Shown one piece after another: positions 7,321 to 15,599 of a DNA stretch of 64,000 bases. The position numbers were made by a program, and so were the translations under genes. The stretch spans positions 26,047 through 90,046 of the forward strand of contig CACWTN010000008.1 in the NCBI GenBank assembly GCA_902763805.1, given 5' to 3'. Source of the DNA: an uncultured bacterium. Lineage in GTDB: Bacteria > Cyanobacteriota > Vampirovibrionia > Gastranaerophilales > Gastranaerophilaceae. A model generated the notes under the pieces. That model searched no databases and was not told where the DNA came from. It worked only from the letters and a program-made list of their open reading frames with translations. Position 1 is the stretch's first letter. Every line of letters begins with the position of its first letter.

Positions 7321-7830
7321 ATGATTGAAATGAAGGTAATGGGTATAGCACTTGATGTGAGAACGAACTCACCTATTGTTGTACTTCATGATTTGGATAA
7401 CAGAAAGGCTTTGCCGATTTGGATAGGGTCAGCTGAAGCAAGTGCTATTATAAGATGTATTGAAGGACTTGTCGTTGCAAGGCCAATGACGCACGACCTT
7501 ATAGCTAATCTTATTGAGAAAACAGGCTATGAGCTTGAAAAAATTGAGATAAATAATGTTGAAAAAGAAACTTATTATGCAACATTGTTCCTCAAAAAAG
7601 GTGAAGAAGTTCTTGAACTTGATGCAAGACCAAGCGATGCTATTGCTATTGCTATGAGATGTGATGCGCCGATTTTTGTTACGGCAAATGTTCTGATGAA
7701 CGGTTCTGTATCGACTGATACTGCTAAAGATGCGGAAGAAGCTCAGGAATTTAAAGATTTTATACAAAATATTAAACCGTCTGATTTTGAAAAACTTATG
7801 AAGGGTAAACACGAAGAATCAGACCAATAA
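7321..7830 (+). CDS. Bifunctional nuclease (BFN / DUF151) domain protein
   Basis: This 169-residue protein matches the BFN domain over residues 1-130. The marks are PIVVLHDLDNRKALPIWIG, RPMTHDLIANLI and the acidic LDARPSDAIAIAMR motif. Plant and archaeal members have RNase and DNase activity; the bacterial role is poorly defined. The C-terminal 40 residues are Glu/Lys-rich and lack the UVR motif seen in some homologues. GGGGAAGAG precedes the ATG. It is followed after 34 nt by a small membrane peptide and then dapL, suggesting one transcript ending at the dapL terminator. Confidence 0.85.
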   Translation: MIEMKVMGIALDVRTNSPIVVLHDLDNRKALPIWIGSAEASAIIRCIEGLVVARPMTHDLIANLIEKTGYELEKIEINNVEKETYYATLFLKKGEEVLELDARPSDAIAIAMRCDAPIFVTANVLMNGSVSTDTAKDAEEAQEFKDFIQNIKPSDFEKLMKGKHEESDQ

Positions 7831-7864
7831 TTAAATTTAATCAATCAACAGCGAGGAGGAGAGT

Positions 7865-8041
7865 ATGGTAGTATTAATCTCAACATTAACCGGAATTTTA
7901 TTGGCATGTGTATTAACACTGTTATTTTATTGCCAGGTGCGCAAACGTTTTCTTTTTGCGTTCAGCCTGTGTGCGGCTCTTCTTATCGTTGTTGCTTTTA
8001 TGGTAACGTGTGACGTTACGGTTGCGTATGCAGGAGGGTAA
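7865..8041 (+). CDS. Small two-helix membrane peptide (58 residues)
   Basis: An ATG at 7865 behind a strong GCGAGGAGGAG site opens a 58-codon frame to TAA at 8039-8041. The product has two hydrophobic segments (~3-21 and ~29-48) separated by a basic QVRKR turn, so it should be an inner-membrane hairpin. Both ends carry few charges, and the tail ends in AYAGG. It fills most of the gap between the BFN gene and dapL in the same orientation. I do not recognise a family. The strong ribosome site and position support a real gene. Confidence 0.65.
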   Translation: MVVLISTLTGILLACVLTLLFYCQVRKRFLFAFSLCAALLIVVAFMVTCDVTVAYAGG

Positions 8042-8088
8042 ATACTTATCCTGTGTCAGAGCAGAGGGAATGTGAGGAGTAAACAATT

Positions 8089-9258
8089 ATGAATATAAAC
8101 TCAAATTATGATAATTTAGCGCAGAGCTATTTATTTTCAACAATTGCTAAAAAGGTGAATGAATATACTACAAATAATCCTGATAAAAAGGTTATAAGAC
8201 TTGGTATCGGTGATGTTACTCTGCCTTTGTGTAAAGCGGTAACCGATGCGCTTCACAAAGCGGTAGACGAAATGGGTGTTCAGTCAACTTTCAGAGGATA
8301 CGGTCCTGAACAGGGATATGATTTTTTGCGCGAAGCAGTAAGAGGGTATTATAAATCGCATAATGTTGATTTAGAGCTTGATGAGATTTTTATATCTGAC
8401 GGTGCTAAAAGTGATTTGGGAAATATTCTTGACTTGTTTGCAAAAGACAATACGGTACTCGTTCCTGATCCTGTTTATCCCGTATATGTAGATACAAATA
8501 CTATGGCAGGACGTGAAGTTAAATTTATCGATGCAAACGGAGAAAATGAGTTTCTTCCTTTGCCTGACAAAAGTATAAAAGCAGATATTATTTATATTTG
8601 TTCACCTAACAATCCGACGGGTGCCGTTTATAATAAAGAACAGCTTAAAGCGTGGGTTGACTATGCTCTTGAAAACAAAGCTGTAATCCTTTTTGACTCA
8701 GCTTACGAATGTTTTATTTCAGATGCAAATCTGCCTCGTTCAATTTATGAAATAGAAGGTGCAAAAGACTGTGCTATTGAGTTCTGTTCACTTTCTAAAA
8801 CTGCCGGATTCACAGGTACGAGATGCGGATACACAGTAGTTCCGAATAATTTGGGTAAATTGAACAAAATGTGGGTCAGAAGACAGACAACAAAATTTAA
8901 CGGGGTTCCTTATATTGTACAGCGAGGTGCGGAGGCTGTATTTACAGAAGAAGGGCAGAAAGAAATTGCGGTAAATATTGCTTATTATAAAGAAAACGCC
9001 AAACTGATTTCAGATACGCTGAAAGAATGTAATATTTGGCATGTTGGCGGTAAGCACTCTCCGTACATCTGGTTAAGATGCCCGAATGATATGAAATCCT
9101 GGGAATTCTTTGACTATCTGTTAGAAAATGCTCAGGTCGTCGGAACTCCGGGAGCAGGTTTTGGTAAAAACGGGGAAGGTTATTTCAGATTAACCTCATT
9201 TGGCTCAAAAGAAAATACTATGGAAGCGATGGAAAGGTTTAAAAAGCTTTTTAAATAA
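8089..9258 (+). CDS. dapL: LL-diaminopimelate aminotransferase
   Basis: This 389-residue PLP enzyme converts tetrahydrodipicolinate directly to LL-diaminopimelate, for lysine and peptidoglycan synthesis. This route is typical of cyanobacteria, chlamydiae and plants. It has the class I aminotransferase fold. Visible motifs are the DapL-like N-terminus with RLGIGDVTLPL, FRGYGPEQGYDFLREAV, SPNNPTGAVY, and the PLP lysine in SLSKTAGFTGTRCGY. The length is close to the family norm of about 410. GAGGAG lies 8 nt before the ATG. It appears to be the last gene of the BFN-peptide-dapL unit. Confidence 0.93.
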   Translation: MNINSNYDNLAQSYLFSTIAKKVNEYTTNNPDKKVIRLGIGDVTLPLCKAVTDALHKAVDEMGVQSTFRGYGPEQGYDFLREAVRGYYKSHNVDLELDEIFISDGAKSDLGNILDLFAKDNTVLVPDPVYPVYVDTNTMAGREVKFIDANGENEFLPLPDKSIKADIIYICSPNNPTGAVYNKEQLKAWVDYALENKAVILFDSAYECFISDANLPRSIYEIEGAKDCAIEFCSLSKTAGFTGTRCGYTVVPNNLGKLNKMWVRRQTTKFNGVPYIVQRGAEAVFTEEGQKEIAVNIAYYKENAKLISDTLKECNIWHVGGKHSPYIWLRCPNDMKSWEFFDYLLENAQVVGTPGAGFGKNGEGYFRLTSFGSKENTMEAMERFKKLFK

Positions 9259-9260
9259 AC

Positions 9261-9292
9261 AAAAAGTCAGGGGTTATACCTGACTTTTTATT
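9261..9292 (+). terminator. Intrinsic terminator of dapL
   Basis: AAAAAGTCAGG pairs with CCTGACTTTTT around a 7-nt loop, followed by a T-rich tail. It starts 2 nt after the dapL stop codon. Confidence 0.85.
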
Positions 9293-9319
9293 TATAGTTA
9301 TGTTTTTTTAAGCTTGTGA

Positions 9320-9904
9320 TTATTTATGAAGTCTTGCTGTTTTTATGCTGTCATTAATTCGAGTTCTTTCGTCTGCCATTCCTTTTTTGTACGCTTCATT
9401 TTGTTTTCCTGCCATTGTAATCAGGTTCCAATAGTGCGCAGAACCAACCAAATTGTTATAAATTCCATAATCATAGTCATTAGGAGCTTTGTCTCTTGAT
9501 TTTATAAATTCTTCTGCATTTACATGCGTTGAATATTCATTTCTTGAATTTTCAATAACATTCTCAGGAGAAAAAATTGTATCCAGTGGTGCTTTAAATT
9601 TTTCTTTTCTGAAAAAAATACCATTTGTACTATCTTGTATAACCTTCTGTCCTTTTATGTATGCTTCTTTTGCTTTTGCTTCAATCAGAAGGCTGTCCCA
9701 GTATGATATAGCTTCACCGTTATATTTATCATAATTTAATTGTTGAGATGCAAATCGTTCAGCTTTCAGGAGTTCATCTCCGTTCAAATATTTAACAGCT
9801 TGTTCTTTCGCTTTGTTTTCATACTTAGGTTCAGAGCATGCTGAAAAAGCTCCTGCCATTATTGATGCTGAAATTAGTCCAAATGATACTTTTTTAATAT
9901 TCAT
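9320..9904 (-). CDS. Putative lipoprotein, unknown function
   Basis: This 194-residue protein begins with a lipoprotein signal: a KK pair, a hydrophobic stretch and a lipobox-like F-S-A-C with C23 as the lipidated residue. The mature part is polar and helical with many Lys, Glu and Asn, and I do not recognise a domain. A TATAAT at about 30 nt upstream and an AAAGGG ribosome site support the start at 9904. It stands alone between convergent dapL and the lpxK operon. It probably sits in the outer or inner membrane facing the periplasm. Confidence 0.75.
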   Translation of the reverse strand: MNIKKVSFGLISASIMAGAFSACSEPKYENKAKEQAVKYLNGDELLKAERFASQQLNYDKYNGEAISYWDSLLIEAKAKEAYIKGQKVIQDSTNGIFFRKEKFKAPLDTIFSPENVIENSRNEYSTHVNAEEFIKSRDKAPNDYDYGIYNNLVGSAHYWNLITMAGKQNEAYKKGMADERTRINDSIKTARLHK

Positions 9905-9952
9905 AAATTATCCCTTTTGATATGTACTAAATAATTATATTTGTAAAACCTA

Positions 9953-10972
9953 TTAATTCAATATATCTTCGACAGGTACATTTGTCTTTAGTTTGAGAGC
10001 ATAGATATTTGATTTGTTTAACAGTGCAAGTTTAACCGCGTCTTTTTCTGTGGTCACTATGTTCCCGCTTATGTTTTCAATGTCGTTTAATGAATATTGG
10101 TGATGGTCATCGAAAGTGATTTTATCTTTTATTACATAATCACCTTCCAGAAAGTTATAGAACTGTTCAGGCTGTCCTATGGCTGACAAAGCTGTAACTT
10201 CTGAGCCTTTTTCAAGGTGTTCGCCTGAGATAATATTGTATACGTAATCAGGTTCTGTTTTACAGATAATAGTTTTAACGCCCTGTTTTTTAGATATGAT
10301 TTTAGCAAGTTTTTCTGCTCTTGAGTGGTCTTTGTTTTTGCTTACAATAACAAGTTTATCTAAACGTTTAAAACCTTCTGTTCCTTCTCTTAGAGGTCCT
10401 GCCGGAAGCAGATTTTCATTTCCGAACATTTTTTCCGAATCGGCAAGCACGATATCCAAATCCCTGTGGAGTTTTCTGTGCTGAAATCCGTCATCAAGTA
10501 TAATTTTGGTGCAGCCAAGCTGTTCAACTGCATATTTTGCGGCTTTGTATCTGCTTGAGCATGTTAATACCGCGCATCCGTCAAGATTTACGGCAAGCCA
10601 GTACGGCTCATCTCCTGCCATATCTGCTTTATAATATAAATTAATCCTGTCAGATATTACGTGTACAATTTTGTTATTGAGTTTTCCGCCGTATCCTCTT
10701 GATATTATTGCGGGTTTCTCTCCTTTTTTAATAAAGTATTTTGCTATTTCTGCAACAACCGGAGTTTTGCCTACTCCGCCTGTTGTAAAATTACCTACTG
10801 ATATGACATAAGCATCGACTTTTTTAGGTTTCAGAATGCCGTTATCATATAAATAATTTTTTAAACCGCTTGCTAAACCATAGAATAATGAACAAAATTT
10901 CAAAAGATTAAAAAGAAAACCTTTTGAGTTTTTGTTGTAATGTATTTTAGTGATGGTTGTTTTAAGGTTCAT
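9953..10972 (-). CDS. lpxK: Tetraacyldisaccharide 4'-kinase
   Basis: This 339-residue inner-membrane enzyme adds the 4'-phosphate of lipid A. The Walker A variant is seen at residues ~60-71 (GNFTTGGVGKTP), followed by ISRGYGG, DDGFQHRKL with the catalytic Asp region, and LPAGPLREG. A hydrophobic N-terminal stretch (~20-42) fits the membrane anchor. Its start codon directly abuts the kdsB stop with no gap, so the two are translationally coupled. With the upstream methyltransferase it forms a minus-strand operon for lipid A/Kdo assembly, which is direct evidence for an outer membrane. Confidence 0.95.
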   Translation of the reverse strand: MNLKTTITKIHYNKNSKGFLFNLLKFCSLFYGLASGLKNYLYDNGILKPKKVDAYVISVGNFTTGGVGKTPVVAEIAKYFIKKGEKPAIISRGYGGKLNNKIVHVISDRINLYYKADMAGDEPYWLAVNLDGCAVLTCSSRYKAAKYAVEQLGCTKIILDDGFQHRKLHRDLDIVLADSEKMFGNENLLPAGPLREGTEGFKRLDKLVIVSKNKDHSRAEKLAKIISKKQGVKTIICKTEPDYVYNIISGEHLEKGSEVTALSAIGQPEQFYNFLEGDYVIKDKITFDDHHQYSLNDIENISGNIVTTEKDAVKLALLNKSNIYALKLKTNVPVEDILN

Positions 10973-11776
10973 TTATCCCTCTATCATAGCCTTGAAACGA
11001 TTAAAATCTTCTATTGTATCTATTCCTACCGGAACATTTTTTACAACCGCAACTTTGATTTTCATTCCATTCTGCAATGCTCTTAATTGTTCCAGACTTT
11101 CTGACATTTCATAAGTTGTCTGAGGAAGAGAAGTCATTTTGAAAAGTGATTCCTTTTTGTATCCGTATATGCCTAAATGTCCGTAAAATTTGGACTTGCC
11201 TTCGTTTCTTTCATAAGGAATTTTGGAACGGGAAAAATACATTGCATAATTATTAACGTCAAATATACATTTAACAAGGTTTGGATTGTTAACCTCATCC
11301 ATGTCAGTAATTTCTCTTACAAGGGTTGAAATATCAGCCGTATCGTCTTCTACAACACCTTTCCTTACAAGCTCAATGTTTTCAGGCTCAATTAGCGGTT
11401 CATCACCCTGAACATTTATAATGTAAGCTATTTCCGGATGTCTTTTTGCGACTTCCGCAATTCTGTCGCTTCCGCTTTTATGTTCTGACGATGTCATCTC
11501 AACTTCTGCCCCAAATTCTTTGCAGGCATTAAAGATACGTTCATCATCCGTTGCAATTATTACTCTGTCAATCCATTTGCATTTTATAGCTTTTCTCCAA
11601 ACCCATTCTATAATATACTTTCCTCCTGCTTTCAATAACGGTTTTCCTTCCAGTCTTGAAGAACCGTATCGTGCAGGTATGATTATAGCGGTTTGTTGAT
11701 TTGTTGTATCATTTGTATTTCCATATACTTCATATGGAATTTGATTAGAAATTATTTTTTTTAAAAATCCAAACAT
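10973..11776 (-). CDS. kdsB: CMP-Kdo synthetase (3-deoxy-manno-octulosonate cytidylyltransferase)
   Basis: This 267-residue cytidylyltransferase activates Kdo with CTP for transfer to lipid A. Signatures are IIPARYGSSRLEGKPL (residues ~32-47), INVQGDEPLI, and HLGIYGYKKESL. It carries about 28 extra residues before the nucleotide-binding loop compared with typical 245-250-residue KdsB; there is no internal Met, so the extension seems real. It starts 8 nt after the methyltransferase stop and abuts lpxK. Confidence 0.95.
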   Translation of the reverse strand: MFGFLKKIISNQIPYEVYGNTNDTTNQQTAIIIPARYGSSRLEGKPLLKAGGKYIIEWVWRKAIKCKWIDRVIIATDDERIFNACKEFGAEVEMTSSEHKSGSDRIAEVAKRHPEIAYIINVQGDEPLIEPENIELVRKGVVEDDTADISTLVREITDMDEVNNPNLVKCIFDVNNYAMYFSRSKIPYERNEGKSKFYGHLGIYGYKKESLFKMTSLPQTTYEMSESLEQLRALQNGMKIKVAVVKNVPVGIDTIEDFNRFKAMIEG

Positions 11777-11784
11777 TATTATCC

Positions 11785-12651
11785 CTACTTAGTCGCGTTA
11801 ATAAATACAGCGTTTGTTCTTAACGAAATGGTTCTGCCTGTCAGATATTCATCAACCTGAAGCATGTATTTTTCAACAGTCGGGAAGTCAAAATATTTCA
11901 AAAATCTTTCTTTTGTTGACGGCTGTGTCGGTGACGGCGGATTAATAAACCATTCCTGTACCATTCCCGGTTTTACAACGTAATTTGATTTAACTTCCTG
12001 AACCTTAACTTCCGGAATGCTGAATCCCGCAATTTCAAGGTTTGTTTTAATTGTATTTTCATCAAAATTGCAAAGCGAATCAAGCGGATTATTCATGATT
12101 TCATTTTCAACATTTTTAAAGTCTTCATACTTTTCAATGTACATAGGGTCTAAAATTTCCCAGAAACGTGTGTTTGAGCGAATTATAGGCTCGAATGCAC
12201 AAAACTTGCCGCCGGTTTTCAAAACACGGTAAATTTCACTAATTGCGGGCTGTTTGTTAACAACGTGAACAAGAACAGAACGCATAATGGCTTTATGCAC
12301 AGTGCTCATAGGTAATGCAATATGTTCAACAGGGCATTTTAAAAGTTCATATCCTTCTGTTATTCCCATTTCGTCCAGAACTTTCTTACAGTCATTGAGA
12401 CAATCCTGAAACATGTCAGAAAAAATAACGTTTCCTTTGCATTCCTGAAGCTCCAATGCTTTAAAAGCCAGTAAGCCTGTTCCGCACCCAATATCTAAAA
12501 CCGTTTCATTCGGCTTGATGTCCGCATAAACCAATATGACATCACGCACCGCTTCAAGCCAGCGCATGGTCTGTTCTATCATCTCAGGGGTTTGTCCTGC
12601 AAATCTGTTCTTTTTAAGCCATTGTGTCCAATTTTCGCATATTTCACTCAT
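11785..12651 (-). CDS. Class I SAM-dependent methyltransferase
   Basis: This 288-residue protein has the SAM-binding glycine loop VLDIGCGTG (residues 51-59), an acidic residue after strand 2 (NVIFSDMF), and IMRSVLVHV / RVLKTGGKFCAFEP for motifs III and IV, as in the ubiquinone/menaquinone-type group. The C-terminal 70 residues include NPPSPTQPSTKERF, which I do not recognise. It heads the kdsB-lpxK operon, so its substrate could be an envelope glycolipid, but nothing in the sequence fixes this. Confidence 0.85.
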   Translation of the reverse strand: MSEICENWTQWLKKNRFAGQTPEMIEQTMRWLEAVRDVILVYADIKPNETVLDIGCGTGLLAFKALELQECKGNVIFSDMFQDCLNDCKKVLDEMGITEGYELLKCPVEHIALPMSTVHKAIMRSVLVHVVNKQPAISEIYRVLKTGGKFCAFEPIIRSNTRFWEILDPMYIEKYEDFKNVENEIMNNPLDSLCNFDENTIKTNLEIAGFSIPEVKVQEVKSNYVVKPGMVQEWFINPPSPTQPSTKERFLKYFDFPTVEKYMLQVDEYLTGRTISLRTNAVFINATK

Positions 12652-12721
12652 TACAAATGTTCCTTCACACTAGGGATTACATTATATGATTATACTACAA
12701 TATGGTGAAAGGGGCAATTAT

Positions 12722-12910
12722 TTACTTACTGGCTAATATCTTTGCAAAATCGACTACATCTTTATTTGCCTGTTTTGGTGAATGTAAAAAAGCAAAATAG
12801 TTTGCCATCTGCATTTGTTGCTGGATATTTGTTTGCTTTTTGGATGCTTCGATAATTTTTTTTGCTGCAGCTTGACTTACTTCTGATAAGTTGATGGTTG
12901 GTACTTGCAT
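12722..12910 (-). CDS. Small hypothetical protein (62 residues)
   Basis: This encodes a 62-residue soluble, Gln/Ala/Lys-rich, probably helical protein with no recognised domain. A good TTAAGGAG site 8 nt upstream of the ATG and its position after rpmA support coding. A weak hairpin separates it from rpmA, so it may be read through at low level. Related small genes with the same ribosome-site style occur elsewhere in this window (42737-42973). Confidence 0.6.
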   Translation of the reverse strand: MQVPTINLSEVSQAAAKKIIEASKKQTNIQQQMQMANYFAFLHSPKQANKDVVDFAKILASK

Positions 12911-12932
12911 AGTGTAAACTCCTTAAAAGACC

Positions 12933-12962
12933 GACAAACTCCCTTTAATAAGAGAGTTTGTC
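12933..12962 (-). terminator. Weak hairpin terminator after rpmA
   Basis: GACAAACTC pairs with GAGTTTGTC around a 12-nt loop, and on the minus strand a short TTTT follows. The T-tract is poor, so termination may be partial. Confidence 0.45.
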
Positions 12963-12972
12963 CGAAAATTTA

Positions 12973-13227
12973 TTATACTGCGTATACAGAAACTTGTTTT
13001 CTGTCACGTCTGTGCGGTTCAAATTTAACCTGTCCGTCAATTAATGCGAATAAAGTATCATCAGAACCGATGCCAACATTGTTACCCGGATGAATTTTGG
13101 TTCCTCTCTGGCGAACGATGATGTTGCCGGATTTAACCATTTCACCGCCGAATTTCTTAACGCCTAAACGTTTAGCTTCCGAATCACGGCCGTTACGGGT
13201 AGATCCCATACCTTTCTTATGTGCCAT
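12973..13227 (-). CDS. rpmA: 50S ribosomal protein bL27
   Basis: This 84-residue protein matches bL27 over its full length, with [16 protein letters not shown], the [10 protein letters not shown] core and the [13 protein letters not shown] motif. The N-terminal tail that reaches the peptidyl-transferase centre starts directly at MAHKK, so the Firmicutes-type cleavable extension is absent. It lies 49 nt downstream of rplU in the usual rplU-rpmA order. Confidence 0.97.
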   Translation of the reverse strand: MAHKKGMGSTRNGRDSEAKRLGVKKFGGEMVKSGNIIVRQRGTKIHPGNNVGIGSDDTLFALIDGQVKFEPHRRDRKQVSVYAV

Positions 13228-13276
13228 TTTATTTCTCCTTTAAATTAGTTTTAATGTTCAATATCACAGATTTTAA

Positions 13277-13630
13277 TTATGCTTCTGCAGTTTCAGCTGC
13301 TTCTGCTTTTTTAGCTGCAGTTGTTCTGATTTTGTTAATCATAACTCTTGCAAAGCTTTGTCTGTGACCTTGTTTAAGTCTGTAACCTTTTTTAGGTCTT
13401 TGTTTGTAAACGATAATTTTCTTTGCACGGTCTGTTTTAAGAACAGTACCTTCAACTTTAGCGTTAGCAACGTATGGCTGACCAACTTTTGATTTTTTGC
13501 CGTTAACAATCATAACAACTTTATCAAAAACAACCTTAGCGTCTTTTTCTTCGCCTAATAATTCAACGTCAACATAACGTCCTTCTTCTACCTGGTACTG
13601 TTTACCGCCTGTTTCGACTATTGCGTACAT
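13277..13630 (-). CDS. rplU: 50S ribosomal protein bL21
   Basis: This 117-residue protein starts MYAIVETGGKQYQVEEG, the bL21 signature, and contains KQRPKKGYRLKQGHRQ. A short Ala/Glu tail follows. The start is placed at 13630 because homologues begin here and a GAAAGGAAAAG site precedes it; the frame remains open for 35 more codons upstream, inside the leader. It is the first gene of the rplU-rpmA operon. Confidence 0.96.
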   Translation of the reverse strand: MYAIVETGGKQYQVEEGRYVDVELLGEEKDAKVVFDKVVMIVNGKKSKVGQPYVANAKVEGTVLKTDRAKKIIVYKQRPKKGYRLKQGHRQSFARVMINKIRTTAAKKAEAAETAEA

Positions 13631-13768
13631 TGTCTTTTCCTTTCTTTTTCGGGAACCGTAGGAGGGGGTAAATATGTTTTGGCTTGTCGTATAAATACCA
13701 GCCATCATCTTTACCTTTTCCCGCCGTTTAAACACGGCTAACCCATCTAATACTATTTATATATTTTA
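13631..13768 (-). promoter_or_regulatory. 5' leader of rplU-rpmA
   Basis: About 130 nt separate the likely transcription start from the rplU ATG. The leader holds a GCCGT/ACGGC hairpin near its 5' end (13734-13749) and a pyrimidine-rich block. Ribosomal-protein autoregulatory leaders (L21 type) occur in other phyla; here the assignment rests only on length and position. Confidence 0.3.
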
Positions 13769-13798
13769 TTTTTAACACAAGCCCGATTTTACTGTCAA
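13769..13798 (-). promoter_or_regulatory. Promoter of rplU-rpmA
   Basis: A perfect TTGACA (plus-strand 13793-13798) is separated by 18 nt from TAAAAA (13769-13774), preceded by TGT as an extended -10. It is the only consensus -35 with good spacing that I noticed in the window, fitting a strongly expressed ribosomal operon. Confidence 0.7.
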
Positions 13799-13824
13799 GC
13801 CTGATATTTAGTTTTGTTAAAAGA

Positions 13825-15510
13825 TTAAACAGCACCTATCTGAGCTTTTACTTCTTTTCTCTTTACCTTGTTTGTAGTTGTTCTCGGTAAAGTTTCACGT
13901 CTTATGATTAAGTTTGTCGGACGTTTGTATGGAGTTAATCTTTGCAAAAGTTCTTTAACATCTGCTCTTACAAGAGTTTCAATTTCTGCATCAGTTTTGT
14001 CATCATACAGGTAAGGTTTCGGAACTACTACTGCGACGACTTCTTCGGTACCGTCTTTTGCTCCGAAAGTTCTTTCTGCACCGAATACACAAACTTCTGC
14101 AAGGTATTCACTCTTTTCCAGAACAGATTCAACTTCTTCCGGAAGAACTTTTTTACCGCCTGAGAGAACTATCATATTTTTGATACGGCCTGTAATGTAG
14201 ATATGTCCGTCGTTACCGATTTTTGCAACGTCGCCGGTGTGGAACCAACCGTCAGGTTCAAGAACGGATGCTGTAAGCTCCGGCTGATTATGATATCCTT
14301 TCATTACAGAAGGTCCTTTTACAAGCAGTTCGCCTGTCTGAGGATCTGTTTTGTATTTCCAGCTCTTATGCGGCTTACCGATAGAAGCGTAGTCGTTAAT
14401 TTTGTCTGTATTTAATGCTACAACCGGACTTGTTTCGGTTAAGCCGTAGCCCTGACAAACTTTTATACCGATTCTGTTAAAGAATATAGCTACGTTAACA
14501 TCCATCGGAGCACCGCCTGACAGACAGCCCCAGAATTTCCCGCCAAATTGTCTGTGAAGGTCTCTGAACAGGAATTTTTTAATTCTTCCGAAACCTAAGA
14601 ATTTTGCAATATAGTGGTATTTTATATCAAACCACCATTTGCCCAGCGGTGTATATTTGTTGATGCATTCAGCTTCCAACGTTGTTTTCAGCAGTTTTAA
14701 GAACGCAGGAACGATAATCATAAACTCAATTTCTTTATCTCTCATCATCTTTAAGATGTCTTTAGGTTTAAGGCTCTTTGTATAATATATAGAGTAACCA
14801 AAGTTAAGGAATGATGAGAAACCTACTGTCATTTCGAACATGTGGTTCATCGGAAGAATTGATAAAATTGATATTCTTCTGTTATCCGGAAGAATTTTAT
14901 CAAAAGCGTATTTTGTGATTATAAGCTGTGATGTAATGTTTCCGAAAGTGATTTCTACACCTTTAGGTGCGCCTGTTGTACCTGATGTATAAATAATAAA
15001 TGCGGTTGCTTTTCCGCTTCTTACTCTCCATTTTGCATCATAGATATCAGGGAGTTCATAAATATTCTTAATACCTTCTGCCTGGAATTTATCATCCATA
15101 ACAAGAATTGTTTTAAGTGAAGGTATTTCATCTCTCAGCTGATATGCTTTATCCAGATAATTTTTTGATACAAGAATTACTGACGGTTCAGCATCAAGTA
15201 ATATTGACTTAAGTTCGTATATTGTTAACTTGTTGTCCAAAGGAACCGTAATTGTACCGGCAAGAACTGATGCAAAAACGCATGCTCCGTATTCGGGTTT
15301 TGATTCCGATAATATAGCAAGTCTTTCGCCTTTAATAACGCCGATTTCTTCAATTAAATATCTTGCAAGTTTACGTGAAAGAAGTCCCAAACCTTTGTAG
15401 GTAAGTTCTCTCCAGCCGTATTTACTGCGCATGCCTAGTGCAACACGACCTTCGTACTCTGATGATTTGTTTGCCAGTATTGACAGTAAGTGTTTATTTC
15501 TTGATTCCAT
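13825..15510 (-). CDS. Long-chain acyl-CoA synthetase (AMP-forming)
   Basis: This 561-residue member of the adenylate-forming family activates a fatty acid to acyl-AMP and then acyl-CoA. Motifs are YTSGTTGAPKG (residues ~174-184), GYGLTETSPVVA, the hinge motif GWFHTGDVAKIGNDGHIYITGR, and the C-terminal catalytic Lys region in TTNKVKRKEV. The size and domain order match bacterial FadD-like enzymes. It stands alone between the rplU promoter and a membrane-protein gene. The substrate cannot be told from the sequence; lipid recycling is most likely. Confidence 0.9.
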   Translation of the reverse strand: MESRNKHLLSILANKSSEYEGRVALGMRSKYGWRELTYKGLGLLSRKLARYLIEEIGVIKGERLAILSESKPEYGACVFASVLAGTITVPLDNKLTIYELKSILLDAEPSVILVSKNYLDKAYQLRDEIPSLKTILVMDDKFQAEGIKNIYELPDIYDAKWRVRSGKATAFIIYTSGTTGAPKGVEITFGNITSQLIITKYAFDKILPDNRRISILSILPMNHMFEMTVGFSSFLNFGYSIYYTKSLKPKDILKMMRDKEIEFMIIVPAFLKLLKTTLEAECINKYTPLGKWWFDIKYHYIAKFLGFGRIKKFLFRDLHRQFGGKFWGCLSGGAPMDVNVAIFFNRIGIKVCQGYGLTETSPVVALNTDKINDYASIGKPHKSWKYKTDPQTGELLVKGPSVMKGYHNQPELTASVLEPDGWFHTGDVAKIGNDGHIYITGRIKNMIVLSGGKKVLPEEVESVLEKSEYLAEVCVFGAERTFGAKDGTEEVVAVVVPKPYLYDDKTDAEIETLVRADVKELLQRLTPYKRPTNLIIRRETLPRTTTNKVKRKEVKAQIGAV

Positions 15511-15599
15511 ATATACCTCTTCTTTATAACGGGATTAAATACCCTAATCTTTAATTATACTATCATTAAAACATTATTTGTCAAAAATTACGCTGTTTG

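Noticed and set aside
13631..13735. N-terminal extension of rplU by 35 codons
   Set aside because: The bL21 homology starts at MYAIVETGG, and a purine-rich ribosome site precedes that ATG; the extension is the leader.
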